A stretch of DNA of 64,000 bases. Origin: Acidobacteriota bacterium. Lineage in GTDB: Bacteria > Acidobacteriota > Terriglobia > Terriglobales > Acidobacteriaceae. Below are positions 17,709 through 25,955 of this stretch, in pieces. The notes beneath the pieces are model-generated. The model was not told the DNA's origin and ran no database searches. It was given only the letters and a program-made list of their open reading frames with translations. Each line of letters starts with the position of its first letter. The first letter of the stretch is position 1. A program made the translations under genes and the position numbers. Location: positions 1 to 64,000 of the forward strand of contig JAFDVP010000007.1 in assembly GCA_018268895.1 (NCBI GenBank), in the 5' to 3' direction.

Positions 17709-18752
17709 GTGAAGGCGCTTCTGCTCTCCAGCTACAACCATCTTGAGCTGACCGAGATGCCTGCACCCGCTCCGGCAGCGGGTGAGCTTCTGGTCGAGGT
17801 CGCCGCCTGCGGCATCTGCGGCTCGGACGTGCACGGATACGACGGCTCCACCGGCCGTCGCATTCCTCCCATCGTCATGGGGCACGAGGCTGCGGGCGTC
17901 GTCACCGCCGTCGGCGCGGGCGTCACCGCGTACAAGCCGGGCGATCGCATCACCTTCGACTCTACTGTCTACTGCGGCGCGTGCGAATTCTGCAGGCGCG
18001 GCGAGGTGAACCTGTGCAACGACCGCCAGGTCATCGGCGTCTCCTGCGGCGAGTATCGCCGCCACGGCGCGTTCGCCGAGTACCTCGTCATCCCCGAGCG
18101 CATCGCCTACAGGCTTCCCGACGCCTTCAACTTCGCCGACGCCGCCATGCTCGAGGCCGTCTCGGTCGCGCTGCACGGCATCGCCGTCACCGAGATCAAA
18201 GGCGGCGAAACGGCGCTCGTCATCGGGGCCGGAATGATCGGCCTGCTTCTGTTGCAGGCAGCGCGCGCCGCCGGATGCTCGAAGGTCTACATCTCCGACA
18301 TCGACGAGACGCGGCTTAGGCTTGCCGCATCGCTCGGCGCAGACCAGACCTTCCTTGCCTCGGGTGAAGTGCTCAGCTCGAAGATCCTCGAGCTAACGGG
18401 CGGCATCGGAGTCGACGTCGTGCTCGAGGCCGTCGGAGCCACCGAGACTATCGCTACCGGCATCGACTGCGTGCGCAAGGGAGGCACCGTCACGCTCGTC
18501 GGAAACATCACGCCGCAGGTCACGATCCCGCTGCAGAAGGTGGTCTCGCGGCAGATACGCCTGCAGGGTTCGTGCGCCTCGGCAGGCGAGTACCCGCAGG
18601 CCATCGCGCTGATCGCCAATGGCAGGATCAAGGTCGCTCCGCTGATCACCGCGATCGCTCCGCTCGAAACTGGCCCGTCGTGGTTTGAGAGGCTGCACGC
18701 ACGCGAGCCCAACCTGATGAAGATTGTGCTCGACCCTCGCAAAGCAACCTAG
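17709..18752 (+). CDS. Zinc-dependent medium-chain alcohol/polyol dehydrogenase
   Basis: 347 residues from the GTG at 17709; the upstream open frame is repeat DNA. The catalytic zinc site is visible as CGICGSDVHG and GHEAAG, and the structural zinc site as CGACEFCRRGEVNLC. The NAD(P)-binding motif is VIGAGMIG. Overall it resembles sorbitol, threonine and galactitol-1-phosphate dehydrogenases. It is followed on the same strand by a short-chain dehydrogenase 92 nt downstream, with a repeat between, so the two may act in one sugar or polyol pathway; this is inference. Confidence 0.87.
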   Translation: MKALLLSSYNHLELTEMPAPAPAAGELLVEVAACGICGSDVHGYDGSTGRRIPPIVMGHEAAGVVTAVGAGVTAYKPGDRITFDSTVYCGACEFCRRGEVNLCNDRQVIGVSCGEYRRHGAFAEYLVIPERIAYRLPDAFNFADAAMLEAVSVALHGIAVTEIKGGETALVIGAGMIGLLLLQAARAAGCSKVYISDIDETRLRLAASLGADQTFLASGEVLSSKILELTGGIGVDVVLEAVGATETIATGIDCVRKGGTVTLVGNITPQVTIPLQKVVSRQIRLQGSCASAGEYPQAIALIANGRIKVAPLITAIAPLETGPSWFERLHAREPNLMKIVLDPRKAT

Positions 18753-18762
18753 AAACCGTTCG

Positions 18763-18806
18763 TCATTCTGAGCCGTGAGGCGAAGAATCCCTGTATTTCG
18801 CCTGCG
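18763..18806. repeat. Dispersed repeat, TCATCCTGAGCG family
   Basis: cgtcattctgagccgtgagg...gaatccctgtatttcgcct. It separates the two dehydrogenase genes. Confidence 0.7.
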
Positions 18807-18844
18807 TGACGCAAACTTACATTGCCCAAATGGAGAACTTTACG

Positions 18845-19636
18845 ATGAACCCACTCTTCGACCTCACCGGGCAGGTTGCCCTCGTCACCGGAGCCAGCCG
18901 CGGACTGGGCCAGTACCTTGGCCGTGCTCTCGCCAAGTCAGGCGCTGACCTGATCGTCACGGCGCGGCGCAAGGAAGACTGCGCGGCGTTCGTCGCTGAG
19001 ATCGAAGCGCTCGGACGCAAAGCCGTTGCGCTCGCGCTCGACGTGCGCGACAAGGACAGCATCGAGGCCACGGCAGCGGAGGCGGCAAAAGCTTTCCCGC
19101 AGATCCACATCCTCGTGAACAATGCCGGCTGCAACGTGCGCAAGCCTGCGCTCGATGTGACGTGGGACGACTGGAACCTCGTGCTCGACACGAACCTGCG
19201 CGGAGCCTTCTTCGTCGCACAGCACATCGCAAGGCAGATGGTTCCGCACGGCTACGGCCGCATCATCAACATCGGCTCGGTCACTAGCGTCTTCGGCTAC
19301 GCCGGTCTCGCGCCGTACACGGCGAGCCGCGGCGGCATCAAGCAACTGACGATGAGCCTCGCCGACGACTGGGGCAAACACGGCGTCACCGTCAACTGCC
19401 TCGCTCCAGGATGGTTCAAGACCGCACAGAACGCGGTGATGTACGAGGATGCGGGCTGGGTGGAGTACCTGACAGAGCGCATCCCGATGAAGCGCCCCGG
19501 CGCACCGAACGACCTCGACGGCGCAGTGGTCTTTCTAGCATCGGAGGCAAGCCGCTACGTGACCGGACAGACGCTTCTAGTCGACGGCGGCATCACGACG
19601 GGGTCGACGCGGGCGACGGTGAAGAAGCGCACGTGA
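18845..19636 (+). CDS. Short-chain dehydrogenase/reductase (SDR)
   Basis: 263 residues from the ATG at 18845 (GGAG at 18831 is well spaced); two earlier ATG codons give no better context. Cofactor motif TGASRGLG (residues 15-22), NNAG (92-95), catalytic S145 and Y158. The classical YxxxK lysine is replaced: the sequence is YTASR, with Arg162. The layout resembles gluconate 5-dehydrogenase and 3-oxoacyl reductase relatives (WDDWNLVLDTNLRGAFF, VNCLAPGWFKT, VTGQTLLVDGG). It probably works with the preceding zinc dehydrogenase on a sugar-derived substrate. Confidence 0.87.
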   Translation: MNPLFDLTGQVALVTGASRGLGQYLGRALAKSGADLIVTARRKEDCAAFVAEIEALGRKAVALALDVRDKDSIEATAAEAAKAFPQIHILVNNAGCNVRKPALDVTWDDWNLVLDTNLRGAFFVAQHIARQMVPHGYGRIINIGSVTSVFGYAGLAPYTASRGGIKQLTMSLADDWGKHGVTVNCLAPGWFKTAQNAVMYEDAGWVEYLTERIPMKRPGAPNDLDGAVVFLASEASRYVTGQTLLVDGGITTGSTRATVKKRT

Positions 19637-19686
19637 GCATTTCATCTCCTTTTTTGGGATCCGCCATGTGAAGGCTCATTCCCAAA

Positions 19687-19822
19687 GGAATGTCGTCCTG
19701 AGCGCGCGTGGCGAGTCGAAGGATCTGCGGTTTTGTCCAAGGAGAGTATTGATCCAATCGGGCAAACCGCAGATCCTTCGACTGCGCATCCGCCATGAAA
19801 CGCGAATCAGCTCAGAATGACA
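19687..19822. repeat. Long dyad of the TCATCCTGAGCG family
   Basis: The intergenic stretch 19637-19983 is filled by two copies in opposite orientation: gagtcgaaggatctgcggttt at ~19711-19731 and its complement at ~19768-19788, with cctgagcg / ctcagaatgac outer arms. The transcript would form one long hairpin. No gene lies in this interval. Confidence 0.8.
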
Positions 19823-19983
19823 ATTCTTCGGATTGGATGAAGATGATTGATTTCCCACACCCTTCGCGGTGAGACTGCGAAGGATGGGCATCCGAACGCT
19901 GGCGGTATGCGAACCACGCTGAATCCTTCGACTGGGTCAGAATGCCGACGTGCGGAGGCTTGCCGCGGTCTAAAATGGCGCGC

Positions 19984-20904
19984 ATGGCACGAATCGCAAT
20001 TGTGGGCGTGGGAGCGATCGGCGGGGTCGTGGCCTCGCTGTTGCAGTCGGCGGGCCGCCACGAGCTGATGCTCTGCGCGCGACGTCCGCTGAGGGGGCTG
20101 GTGGTGGAGTCGCCAGCCATCGGCCTGCGCAGCGACATGGTGGAGATTCGTCCCGAGATCGAGATCGAGGCCAGGATATGGACGCAGCCCGAAGAGGCGC
20201 TGCCGGTCGACTGGGTGATGGTGGCGACCAAGGCCTACGACGTGCCCTCGGCGGCGCGCTGGCTGGAGTGGCTGCGCGAGAAAGACACCCCCGTGGCCGT
20301 GCTGCAGAACGGCGTCGAGCATCGCGAGCGCTTCGCGCCGTATGTTCCCGAAGACCGCATTGTGCCGGTGATCGTCGACTGCCCGGCCGAGCGCAGACCC
20401 GCGGTGGATGGCGTGGATCGCATCGCGCAACGTGGGCCGATGAGCCTGCGAGTGCCGGACGGCCCGCTGGGCAGGAGTTTTGTCGAGTTATTTGCGGGCA
20501 CGCAGGCCGATGCGGACGCTGTTGATGACTGGACGACGGTCGCGTGGAAGAAGCTCTGTCACAACGCCGCGGGAGCCCTGTCCGCGTTGCTGCTGAAGCC
20601 CGCGGGCGTGATGCGCGACGAGGAGGTCGGCGAGGTCGCGCTCGACCTGGTGCGCGAGTGCGTTGCCGTGGGACGCGCCGAGGGAGCAATGCTCGAAGAC
20701 GACCTTCCGGAGCAGGTGCTGGCGGCCTCGCGGCGCGCCGCGGTCGACTCGGTCAACTCGCTGCTGGCCGATCGTATGGCAGGCAGGCCGATGGAGATCG
20801 ATGCGCGCAACGGCGCGATCGTCAGGCTGGGGAAGAAGCACAGGATCGCGACTCCGGCGAACAATATGGCGGCAACATTGCTGAGAGAGCTGGCTGCGAA
20901 GTAG
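19984..20904 (+). CDS. Ketopantoate reductase-like dehydrogenase (PanE/ApbA family)
   Basis: 306 residues from the ATG at 19984. The N-terminal Rossmann motif is IAIVGVGAIGGVVASLL (GxGxxG), with the family catalytic lysine in VATKAYD, the conserved NGVEH loop, and the C-terminal helical domain KKLCHNAAGALSAL. It reduces 2-dehydropantoate to pantoate with NADPH in true PanE; many paralogues act on other 2-oxo acids. No other pantothenate gene is nearby, so the exact substrate is open. Confidence 0.82.
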   Translation: MARIAIVGVGAIGGVVASLLQSAGRHELMLCARRPLRGLVVESPAIGLRSDMVEIRPEIEIEARIWTQPEEALPVDWVMVATKAYDVPSAARWLEWLREKDTPVAVLQNGVEHRERFAPYVPEDRIVPVIVDCPAERRPAVDGVDRIAQRGPMSLRVPDGPLGRSFVELFAGTQADADAVDDWTTVAWKKLCHNAAGALSALLLKPAGVMRDEEVGEVALDLVRECVAVGRAEGAMLEDDLPEQVLAASRRAAVDSVNSLLADRMAGRPMEIDARNGAIVRLGKKHRIATPANNMAATLLRELAAK

Positions 20905-20926
20905 TTCGCGCACAGACACAAATAAT

Positions 20927-21036
20927 CGGGTGCCCCATCCTTCGTGAAACGAAGGGTGGGATGAACACCTCTTACCCGGCACGAACGGTTTACATCCCAC
21001 CCTTATCCACTATGCGGCTAAGGACGGGGCACCCGA
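20927..21036. repeat. Pair of GGGTGCCCCAT palindromic elements, head to head
   Basis: Forward copy 20927-20964 (tcgggtgccccatccttcg...cgaagggtgggatgaa) and reverse copy 20993-21036 (catcccacccttatcc...aaggacggggcaccc). The pair resembles the paired organisation of REP/BIME elements and sits between two convergent genes. Confidence 0.85.
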
Positions 21037-21072
21037 AGGGTGTGGGCAGCACCGCGCAACTCTCCAATGCCC

Positions 21073-22038
21073 TCACTTCGCGGGCTGCGCGAGGCAGGCC
21101 TTGTTGCCGACGAGTCTCTGGTTGAGCAGGCGAGGCATCAGGATGTTGAAGAACGCCTCTGGCCTTGCGGTCAGGCAGGCGCTGGCGTTTGGTGTGCCGC
21201 TGCCGGGGATGGTCATTCCCTTGTCGTCGATCTCAAGGTGCAGCGGCGTCATGGGGCAGCTTGCGTTGTCGAAGGTATAAGCGGCGGCGACGGCGTCGAA
21301 GAGCGTCTCCTCTGCCTTCTTTGTGCCGCGCATCCACTCGGCGACGAGAATCTGCAGCGCGTCGGTCATGGGAGTGCTGATGGAAGCCAGCTCCGCCTTC
21401 TTCGCGTTGTCGAACATGATCTGCGTCGAATCAAGCGGAAGAAAGTAGAGCGGAACCCCGGAGCGCAGCAGCTTCTGCGCCGAGGCAGGGTCGCGCGCGA
21501 TGTTGTACTCGGGTTCGGGTGGCGTGCCTGCGGGGCCATAGCCCATGCGGATCGAGCCTCCCATCAGCACCACGCGCTTCAGCTTACGGAAGGTCACGGG
21601 GTCGCGGTCGATAGCTGCTCCGATGTTGGTGAGCGGCCCGATCGCAAGCAACGTGATCTCGCCGGGGTGCGCCTTCGCCTGGTCGAGCAGGAAGGCGACG
21701 CCGTCCTTGTGCGGACGGTCGATGCCCGCCCTCGCCCACGGTGCCTGCGTAAACAGCGTGGTGGATTTGGTGGGGATGCCGGCGTTCACGGCGATATCGT
21801 CGCGGCCCGTCTCGCAGAGCATACGGTCGATCATGCGGGCGCGAAGCTGCGTGTCTCCCCAGGCAGAGGTGATGCCGAGAACCTTGAGTTCGGGGCTCGC
21901 CAGCACGAGAGCGATGGCAAAGGCGTCGTCCACGTCATCGCCTACGTCGGTGTCGATAATGACGGGCGTGGTCTGCGCGTGAAGAGTGTTCGCGGCAAGC
22001 GCGAGCAGGAAGACGAGAGCAAACAGGCGAATTCGCAT
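21073..22038 (-). CDS. Secreted nucleoside hydrolase (inosine-uridine type)
   Basis: 321 residues from the ATG at 22038; the frame further upstream is repeat DNA. Signal peptide MRIRLFALVFLLALAANTLHAQ. The N-terminal calcium and ribose motif VIIDTDVGDDVDDAFA is the family signature, followed by LGITSAWGDT, LLAIGPLTNIG and RVVLMGGS. The enzyme cleaves the N-glycosidic bond of ribonucleosides to base and ribose, here probably in the periplasm for nucleoside scavenging. Two palindromic repeats lie upstream and two downstream. Confidence 0.9.
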   Translation of the reverse strand: MRIRLFALVFLLALAANTLHAQTTPVIIDTDVGDDVDDAFAIALVLASPELKVLGITSAWGDTQLRARMIDRMLCETGRDDIAVNAGIPTKSTTLFTQAPWARAGIDRPHKDGVAFLLDQAKAHPGEITLLAIGPLTNIGAAIDRDPVTFRKLKRVVLMGGSIRMGYGPAGTPPEPEYNIARDPASAQKLLRSGVPLYFLPLDSTQIMFDNAKKAELASISTPMTDALQILVAEWMRGTKKAEETLFDAVAAAYTFDNASCPMTPLHLEIDDKGMTIPGSGTPNASACLTARPEAFFNILMPRLLNQRLVGNKACLAQPAK

Positions 22039-22094
22039 CGAGAACACTATAGACGCTTCTCGCGCGCGCGCGTTGTTTCCGGATACGGACCATT

Positions 22095-22198
22095 GGGTGC
22101 CCCATCCTTCGCAACGCGAAGGGTGGGATGAAGAATGACGGCACCGGGCGTTGTACACTCCCACCCTTGGCCGCTTTGCGTCCAAGGATGGGGTACCC
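22095..22198. repeat. Second head-to-head pair of GGGTGCCCCAT elements
   Basis: Forward copy 22095-22132 and reverse copy 22160-22198 (cccacccttgg...ccaaggatggggtaccc), upstream of the nucleoside hydrolase gene and downstream of the permease gene. Confidence 0.85.
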
Positions 22199-22251
22199 GC
22201 CACATCTACCCTGGCTGCGATAAAACTGCGGCGAAGATGGGTCACCCGGTT

Positions 22252-23619
22252 TTAATCGCTGACGGCAACCTTGCGCCGGTTCAGCTTCGCCAACAGATAC
22301 AGCGGCGGCCCGAGCGCGGCGATGAGGAGCGCGAAGACGACGGCGGGCATTCCCGCAACGTGCTCGGTACGCGCGGCGTAGAGGGCGTACAGCGTGAGCG
22401 CGGTGGGGCTTGCGGCCAGCGCGATGGGCACCCAGTCCGGGCCGGGGATGCGGAAGGGGCGCGCGAGGCCAGGCTCCTTGCGGCGCAGGATAATCAGCGC
22501 GATGAACTCCAGCACGATCGACATACCCCACAGCACAAGGTCGATGGTGATGAGGCGCTCGAAGGTAAAGCCCAGCGCGAGCGCCCAGCAGATGCCGCAC
22601 GCGATCACGGCCACCCACGGCGCGCCGTTCTTCAGACGTTTGGTGAAGACGGCGGGAAGCAGGCCGTCCTCGGCCAGCGCGTGCGGCAGCCGCGTGTACG
22701 AGAGCGTGAGGTTCGAGAAGGTGCCGAAGTCGTCGAGCGAACCGGCGAGTACCACCGTGAAAGCGAGGCCCGCACCGCCCAGCAGGCCGGCGGCGTCGAC
22801 CCATGCTCCCGTGGTGAAGTTTGCCGAGGGGATGCCCGCCCAGGCGACGGCGGCGACGGGGATCAGGTACGTCAGCATCACCATGCAGGCCGCCATCAGG
22901 ATCACGCGCGGGTAGTTGCGCTGCGGGTTGTCGACCTCGTTGGCGATGGTAGTGGCGTTGTCCCAACCCATGTAGTTCCACATGGCGACGAGGATGGCGG
23001 TGTTGAAGTCGGCGTTGGCGGGGCGGGCCATGGAGGCGTGTCCGCTGAAGTGGAAGTGCGAGGAGTAGAACCCGAAGCCGATCCACACGGCGAGTCCTAC
23101 CAGCGCAACATACGGCGAGATGGCAAAGAGCCATAGCTTAACGGAGCCTTCGCCCACGGCCGCCGCGCCGCGCAGGTTCCACAACACGGCGGCAGCGACG
23201 ACGAGCAGATCCAATGCAATGGCGCGATGGCCCACAGTGAGCGCGGGCGCGATGCGTTGGAGGTAGAGCACGAAGGTCGTCGGGTAGATGGCCATGTCGA
23301 AGACGGAGGAGGCGAGCGAGAGCCACGCCTCCTGAAATCCCCAGAAGGGGCCGAGCGCGCGACGCACCCAGGCGTAGAAGCCGCCTTCGTCGGGGATGGC
23401 GGCGGCCAGCTCGCCGAGCATCAACGCCGTGGGAAAGCTCCAGAAGAAGGGCAGCAGAAAAAGCAGCAGAAGCGCGTGACCGTAGCCGCCGTAGCCGATG
23501 ACGTCCTCAAGATCGTAGGGGCCGCCGGAAACCATGAAGTAGGTCGCCGCCAGCAACGGCAGCAGCCGCAGCTTGCGCGCTGTGCTGCCGTTGGAGTTCG
23601 CGCGACCGCGATTGAGCAT
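22252..23619 (-). CDS. Amino acid permease, APC superfamily
   Basis: 455 residues, about 12 hydrophobic segments. The start at 23619 is chosen because the N-terminus then reads as a short basic tail followed by RKLRLLPLLAATYFMVSGGPYDLEDVIGYGG, the substrate-binding first helix with the broken GGPY(G/D)xE motif of APC transporters. Further matches are SFPTALMLGELAAAIPDEGGFYAWV and MWNYMGWDNATTIANEVDNPQRNYPR. Likely proton-coupled uptake of amino acids or polyamines. The substrate is not resolvable and no enzyme genes are adjacent. Confidence 0.88.
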   Translation of the reverse strand: MLNRGRANSNGSTARKLRLLPLLAATYFMVSGGPYDLEDVIGYGGYGHALLLLFLLPFFWSFPTALMLGELAAAIPDEGGFYAWVRRALGPFWGFQEAWLSLASSVFDMAIYPTTFVLYLQRIAPALTVGHRAIALDLLVVAAAVLWNLRGAAAVGEGSVKLWLFAISPYVALVGLAVWIGFGFYSSHFHFSGHASMARPANADFNTAILVAMWNYMGWDNATTIANEVDNPQRNYPRVILMAACMVMLTYLIPVAAVAWAGIPSANFTTGAWVDAAGLLGGAGLAFTVVLAGSLDDFGTFSNLTLSYTRLPHALAEDGLLPAVFTKRLKNGAPWVAVIACGICWALALGFTFERLITIDLVLWGMSIVLEFIALIILRRKEPGLARPFRIPGPDWVPIALAASPTALTLYALYAARTEHVAGMPAVVFALLIAALGPPLYLLAKLNRRKVAVSD

Positions 23620-23925
23620 GAATGAAACTGTATCGTGAACGAAGCACGGTGGAGAGCTGGCGGTGGTTCCCGGATGCGGCCATATGGCGCTGGACTGCAA
23701 TGGGCCGTTCACGATTCGAGCGACTGAGGAGTTTCTCGATCGGGGGATGGCGAGCCGCGTTGAGGTTGATTGCTTCTTGTTGCTGGGGTGCCCATCTTCG
23801 CCGGTTGACAGGTGCCCATATCTGGCAGGCTCATCGCCGGATGTGGGTTCATTCGCCCAACGCGCGAACCCAATCTGCGACAATCTCTGAGGAAGACCCA
23901 CCGAAGCCCCTTCAAGGAACACACG
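23620..23925. other. Intergenic region with two partial palindromic elements
   Basis: Divergent promoters are expected here but no clear boxes were seen. Two incomplete members of the GGGTGCCCCAT family lie at about 23,785-23,806 and 23,811-23,856 (ggtgcccatatctggcagg...ccggatgtgggttcattcg). Confidence 0.6.
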
Positions 23926-24738
23926 ATGCGCCGCATCCTCGCCCTGGCCGTTCTCCTCCTCTGCGCCTCCTTTGCGCCCGCCCAACAGCAGACGCCGCCG
24001 CTGGCCGGCATCGCGCACATCGCCATCCGCGTCCGCTCGCTCGACTCCTCGCGCGAGTTCTACAACAAGCTCGGCTTCGAGGAGGCCTTCAACCTCAAGG
24101 GCAAGGACGGCAACGTTCGCGAGAGCTTCATCAAGATCAACGATCGCCAGTTCCTCGAGCTCTACCCCGGCGACCCCGAGAACGCTCCCGTCGGCTTCCT
24201 CCACGTCTGCTTCGAGGGCGACGACCTTGAGACCATCCACGACGATTACGTCGCGCACGGCCTTACGCCGACATCGGTTCGCAAGGCGGGCGCCGGCAAC
24301 CTGCTCTTCACTCTGGCCGGGCCCCCGGACGCCAACGGCAAGGCGCAGAACCTCGAGTACACGCAGTATCAGCCCGGCTCGCTGCACTCCAACGACCAGG
24401 GCAAGCACCTCGGTGACGACCGCGTGGGCGAGACCATCTTCTCCGCCGCCATCGCCATGCGCGACCCCGCCGCCGCGCGCGACTTTTACCTGAACGGGCT
24501 CTCGTTCAAGTCCATCGCGCACGACCCGATGTTTCTGCATATGCCCGGCAACTCCGGCCAGGAGATCGAGATCGCCTCCGCCGTCTCGCTGGGCACGAAG
24601 GCGCGGTTCACGCTGCGCACCTCCAGCCTCTCAAAGTCGTCGCGCATTCTGCGGAAACACGACATCAAAGCGATCAAGTCCGCCGACACCCTCACCGTCT
24701 CCGACCCCGACGGCAACCAGATCATGATCCAGCAGTGA
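23926..24738 (+). CDS. Exported glyoxalase/bleomycin-resistance (VOC) fold protein
   Basis: 270 residues from the ATG at 23926 (AAGGAA upstream). Signal peptide MRRILALAVLLLCASFAPAQ. Two VOC modules: IAHIAIRVRSLDSSREFYNKLGFEEAF (about 26-55) with FLHVCFEGDD, and IFSAAIAMRDPAAARDFYLNGLSF (about 170-195), ending TVSDPDGNQIMIQQ. Metal ligands His and Glu are plausible in each module but the reaction is unknown. Periplasmic location is unusual for this mostly cytoplasmic fold. Confidence 0.8.
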   Translation: MRRILALAVLLLCASFAPAQQQTPPLAGIAHIAIRVRSLDSSREFYNKLGFEEAFNLKGKDGNVRESFIKINDRQFLELYPGDPENAPVGFLHVCFEGDDLETIHDDYVAHGLTPTSVRKAGAGNLLFTLAGPPDANGKAQNLEYTQYQPGSLHSNDQGKHLGDDRVGETIFSAAIAMRDPAAARDFYLNGLSFKSIAHDPMFLHMPGNSGQEIEIASAVSLGTKARFTLRTSSLSKSSRILRKHDIKAIKSADTLTVSDPDGNQIMIQQ

Positions 24739-24790
24739 GGGGCAGGGGGTAGGGAACAGGGGTAGGGAGTAGTCAATGCTTCCGTTAAGT
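24739..24790 (+). repeat. G-rich direct repeat of TAGGG units
   Basis: ggggcagggggtagggaa, then caggggtagggagtag: five runs of three or more G within about 40 bases. It could fold as a G-quadruplex in DNA or in the 3' end of the VOC mRNA. Confidence 0.5.
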
Positions 24791-24854
24791 TAAATTGATG
24801 TGTCAACCGGAGCGGGCCGCAGGCTGCGCTCTATTCCTTACTCCCTGCCACACC

Positions 24855-25721
24855 ATGACTCTCCAGCAGGCCCTCCAATCCGCAACGAACCAGCTCGCCG
24901 CCGCCGCACATCTGGCAGACACCGCGCGCCGCGACGCCGAGACGCTGCTGATGCACACGGCCTCGCTGACTCGCGCCAGCCTGCTCGCCTACCCTGACCG
25001 CGAGCTTTCTCCTGCGCAGATCGCTGCCTTTGAGTCCGCCATCGCCCGCCGCCTCCGCCACGAGCCTATCCAATACATCACCGGCACACAGGAGTTCTAC
25101 GGGCTCACCCTCGCCGTCGCCCCCGCCGTCCTCATCCCCCGGCCCGAGACCGAGCACCTGGTCGAGGCCGTGCTCGACCATCTGCCCAAAGACCGTCCGG
25201 TGACCATCGCCGACATCGGTACCGGCTCCGGGGCCATCGCCCTCGCGCTTGCCTCGAACCTTCCGCAGGCCGAAGTGATCGCCGTCGATCTCTCCCCTGC
25301 CGCCCTCGCCGTTGCCCAGTCGAACGCGCGCGCACACTCGCTCGACACGCGCATCCGCTTCCTGCTCTCCGACCTTTTGGAGGCGTTGCCTCCCGAGCAG
25401 CAGACGGGGTACTTCGACGTGATCGCCAGTAATCCGCCCTACGTGCCGTCCGGCGATTCCCCGACGCTGCACCCGCAGGTGCGCGAGCACGAACCGGCCA
25501 CGGCCCTCTATGCGGGGGCGGATGGCCTCGATATCTACCGCCGCCTGGTCCCCGAGGCACAGCGGGCGCTCAAGCCGGGTGGACTGCTGGCGCTTGAGAT
25601 CGGGCACGGCCAGCGCGACGCGCTCGCCGGTTTGCTGGCGGGCTGGACAAACGTTGGTTTCATCGACGACCTCCAGGGGATTCCGCGGGTGGCGATCGCC
25701 CGGAGCCCGGTTCTCTATTGA
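24855..25721 (+). CDS. prmC: Peptide chain release factor N5-glutamine methyltransferase
   Basis: 288 residues. Residues 1-80 are the helical domain (AETLLMHTASLTRASLLAYPDREL, RLRHEPIQYITGTQEFYGL), followed by the PrmC signature VLIPRPETE, the SAM motif IADIGTGSGAIALALAS, and the catalytic N-P-P-Y in SNPPYVPSGD. It methylates the GGQ glutamine of release factors 1 and 2 in the cytoplasm. It usually sits behind prfA, but here prfA is absent and the gene appears alone. The ATG at 24855 is chosen over an upstream in-frame ATG because it starts the conserved first helix. Confidence 0.95.
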   Translation: MTLQQALQSATNQLAAAAHLADTARRDAETLLMHTASLTRASLLAYPDRELSPAQIAAFESAIARRLRHEPIQYITGTQEFYGLTLAVAPAVLIPRPETEHLVEAVLDHLPKDRPVTIADIGTGSGAIALALASNLPQAEVIAVDLSPAALAVAQSNARAHSLDTRIRFLLSDLLEALPPEQQTGYFDVIASNPPYVPSGDSPTLHPQVREHEPATALYAGADGLDIYRRLVPEAQRALKPGGLLALEIGHGQRDALAGLLAGWTNVGFIDDLQGIPRVAIARSPVLY

Positions 25722-25843
25722 ATGCAGGGTTTGCCGCTTCCCGATAGAAACAGGATTCGGTATTGAATCGTCTCAGTGGTTTGAGATGGTCTGACCTGTT
25801 ACCAGAGACGCCACCCCGGCGGCAATCCACCGGAGATTTTTCG

Positions 25844-25873
25844 TTGACAGGCTTTTGATCGTCTCCATATAGT
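25844..25873 (+). promoter_or_regulatory. Sigma-70-type promoter for the TonB receptor
   Basis: TTGACA at 25844-25849, 18-base spacer, TATAGT at 25868-25873. Transcription should start near 25880, giving a leader of about 75 bases. Confidence 0.7.
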
Positions 25874-25955
25874 CTTTCCACGCTAAACAAGCCGAGTTTC
25901 TTTGCTACAAACTGGCAATCATTTTTCGACGACGATCCACTTTAGAGGCCTGACC

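Noticed and set aside
15717..18176. 819-codon minus-strand frame
   Set aside because: Covers the radical SAM, methyltransferase and dehydrogenase genes in a wrong frame; no domain visible.
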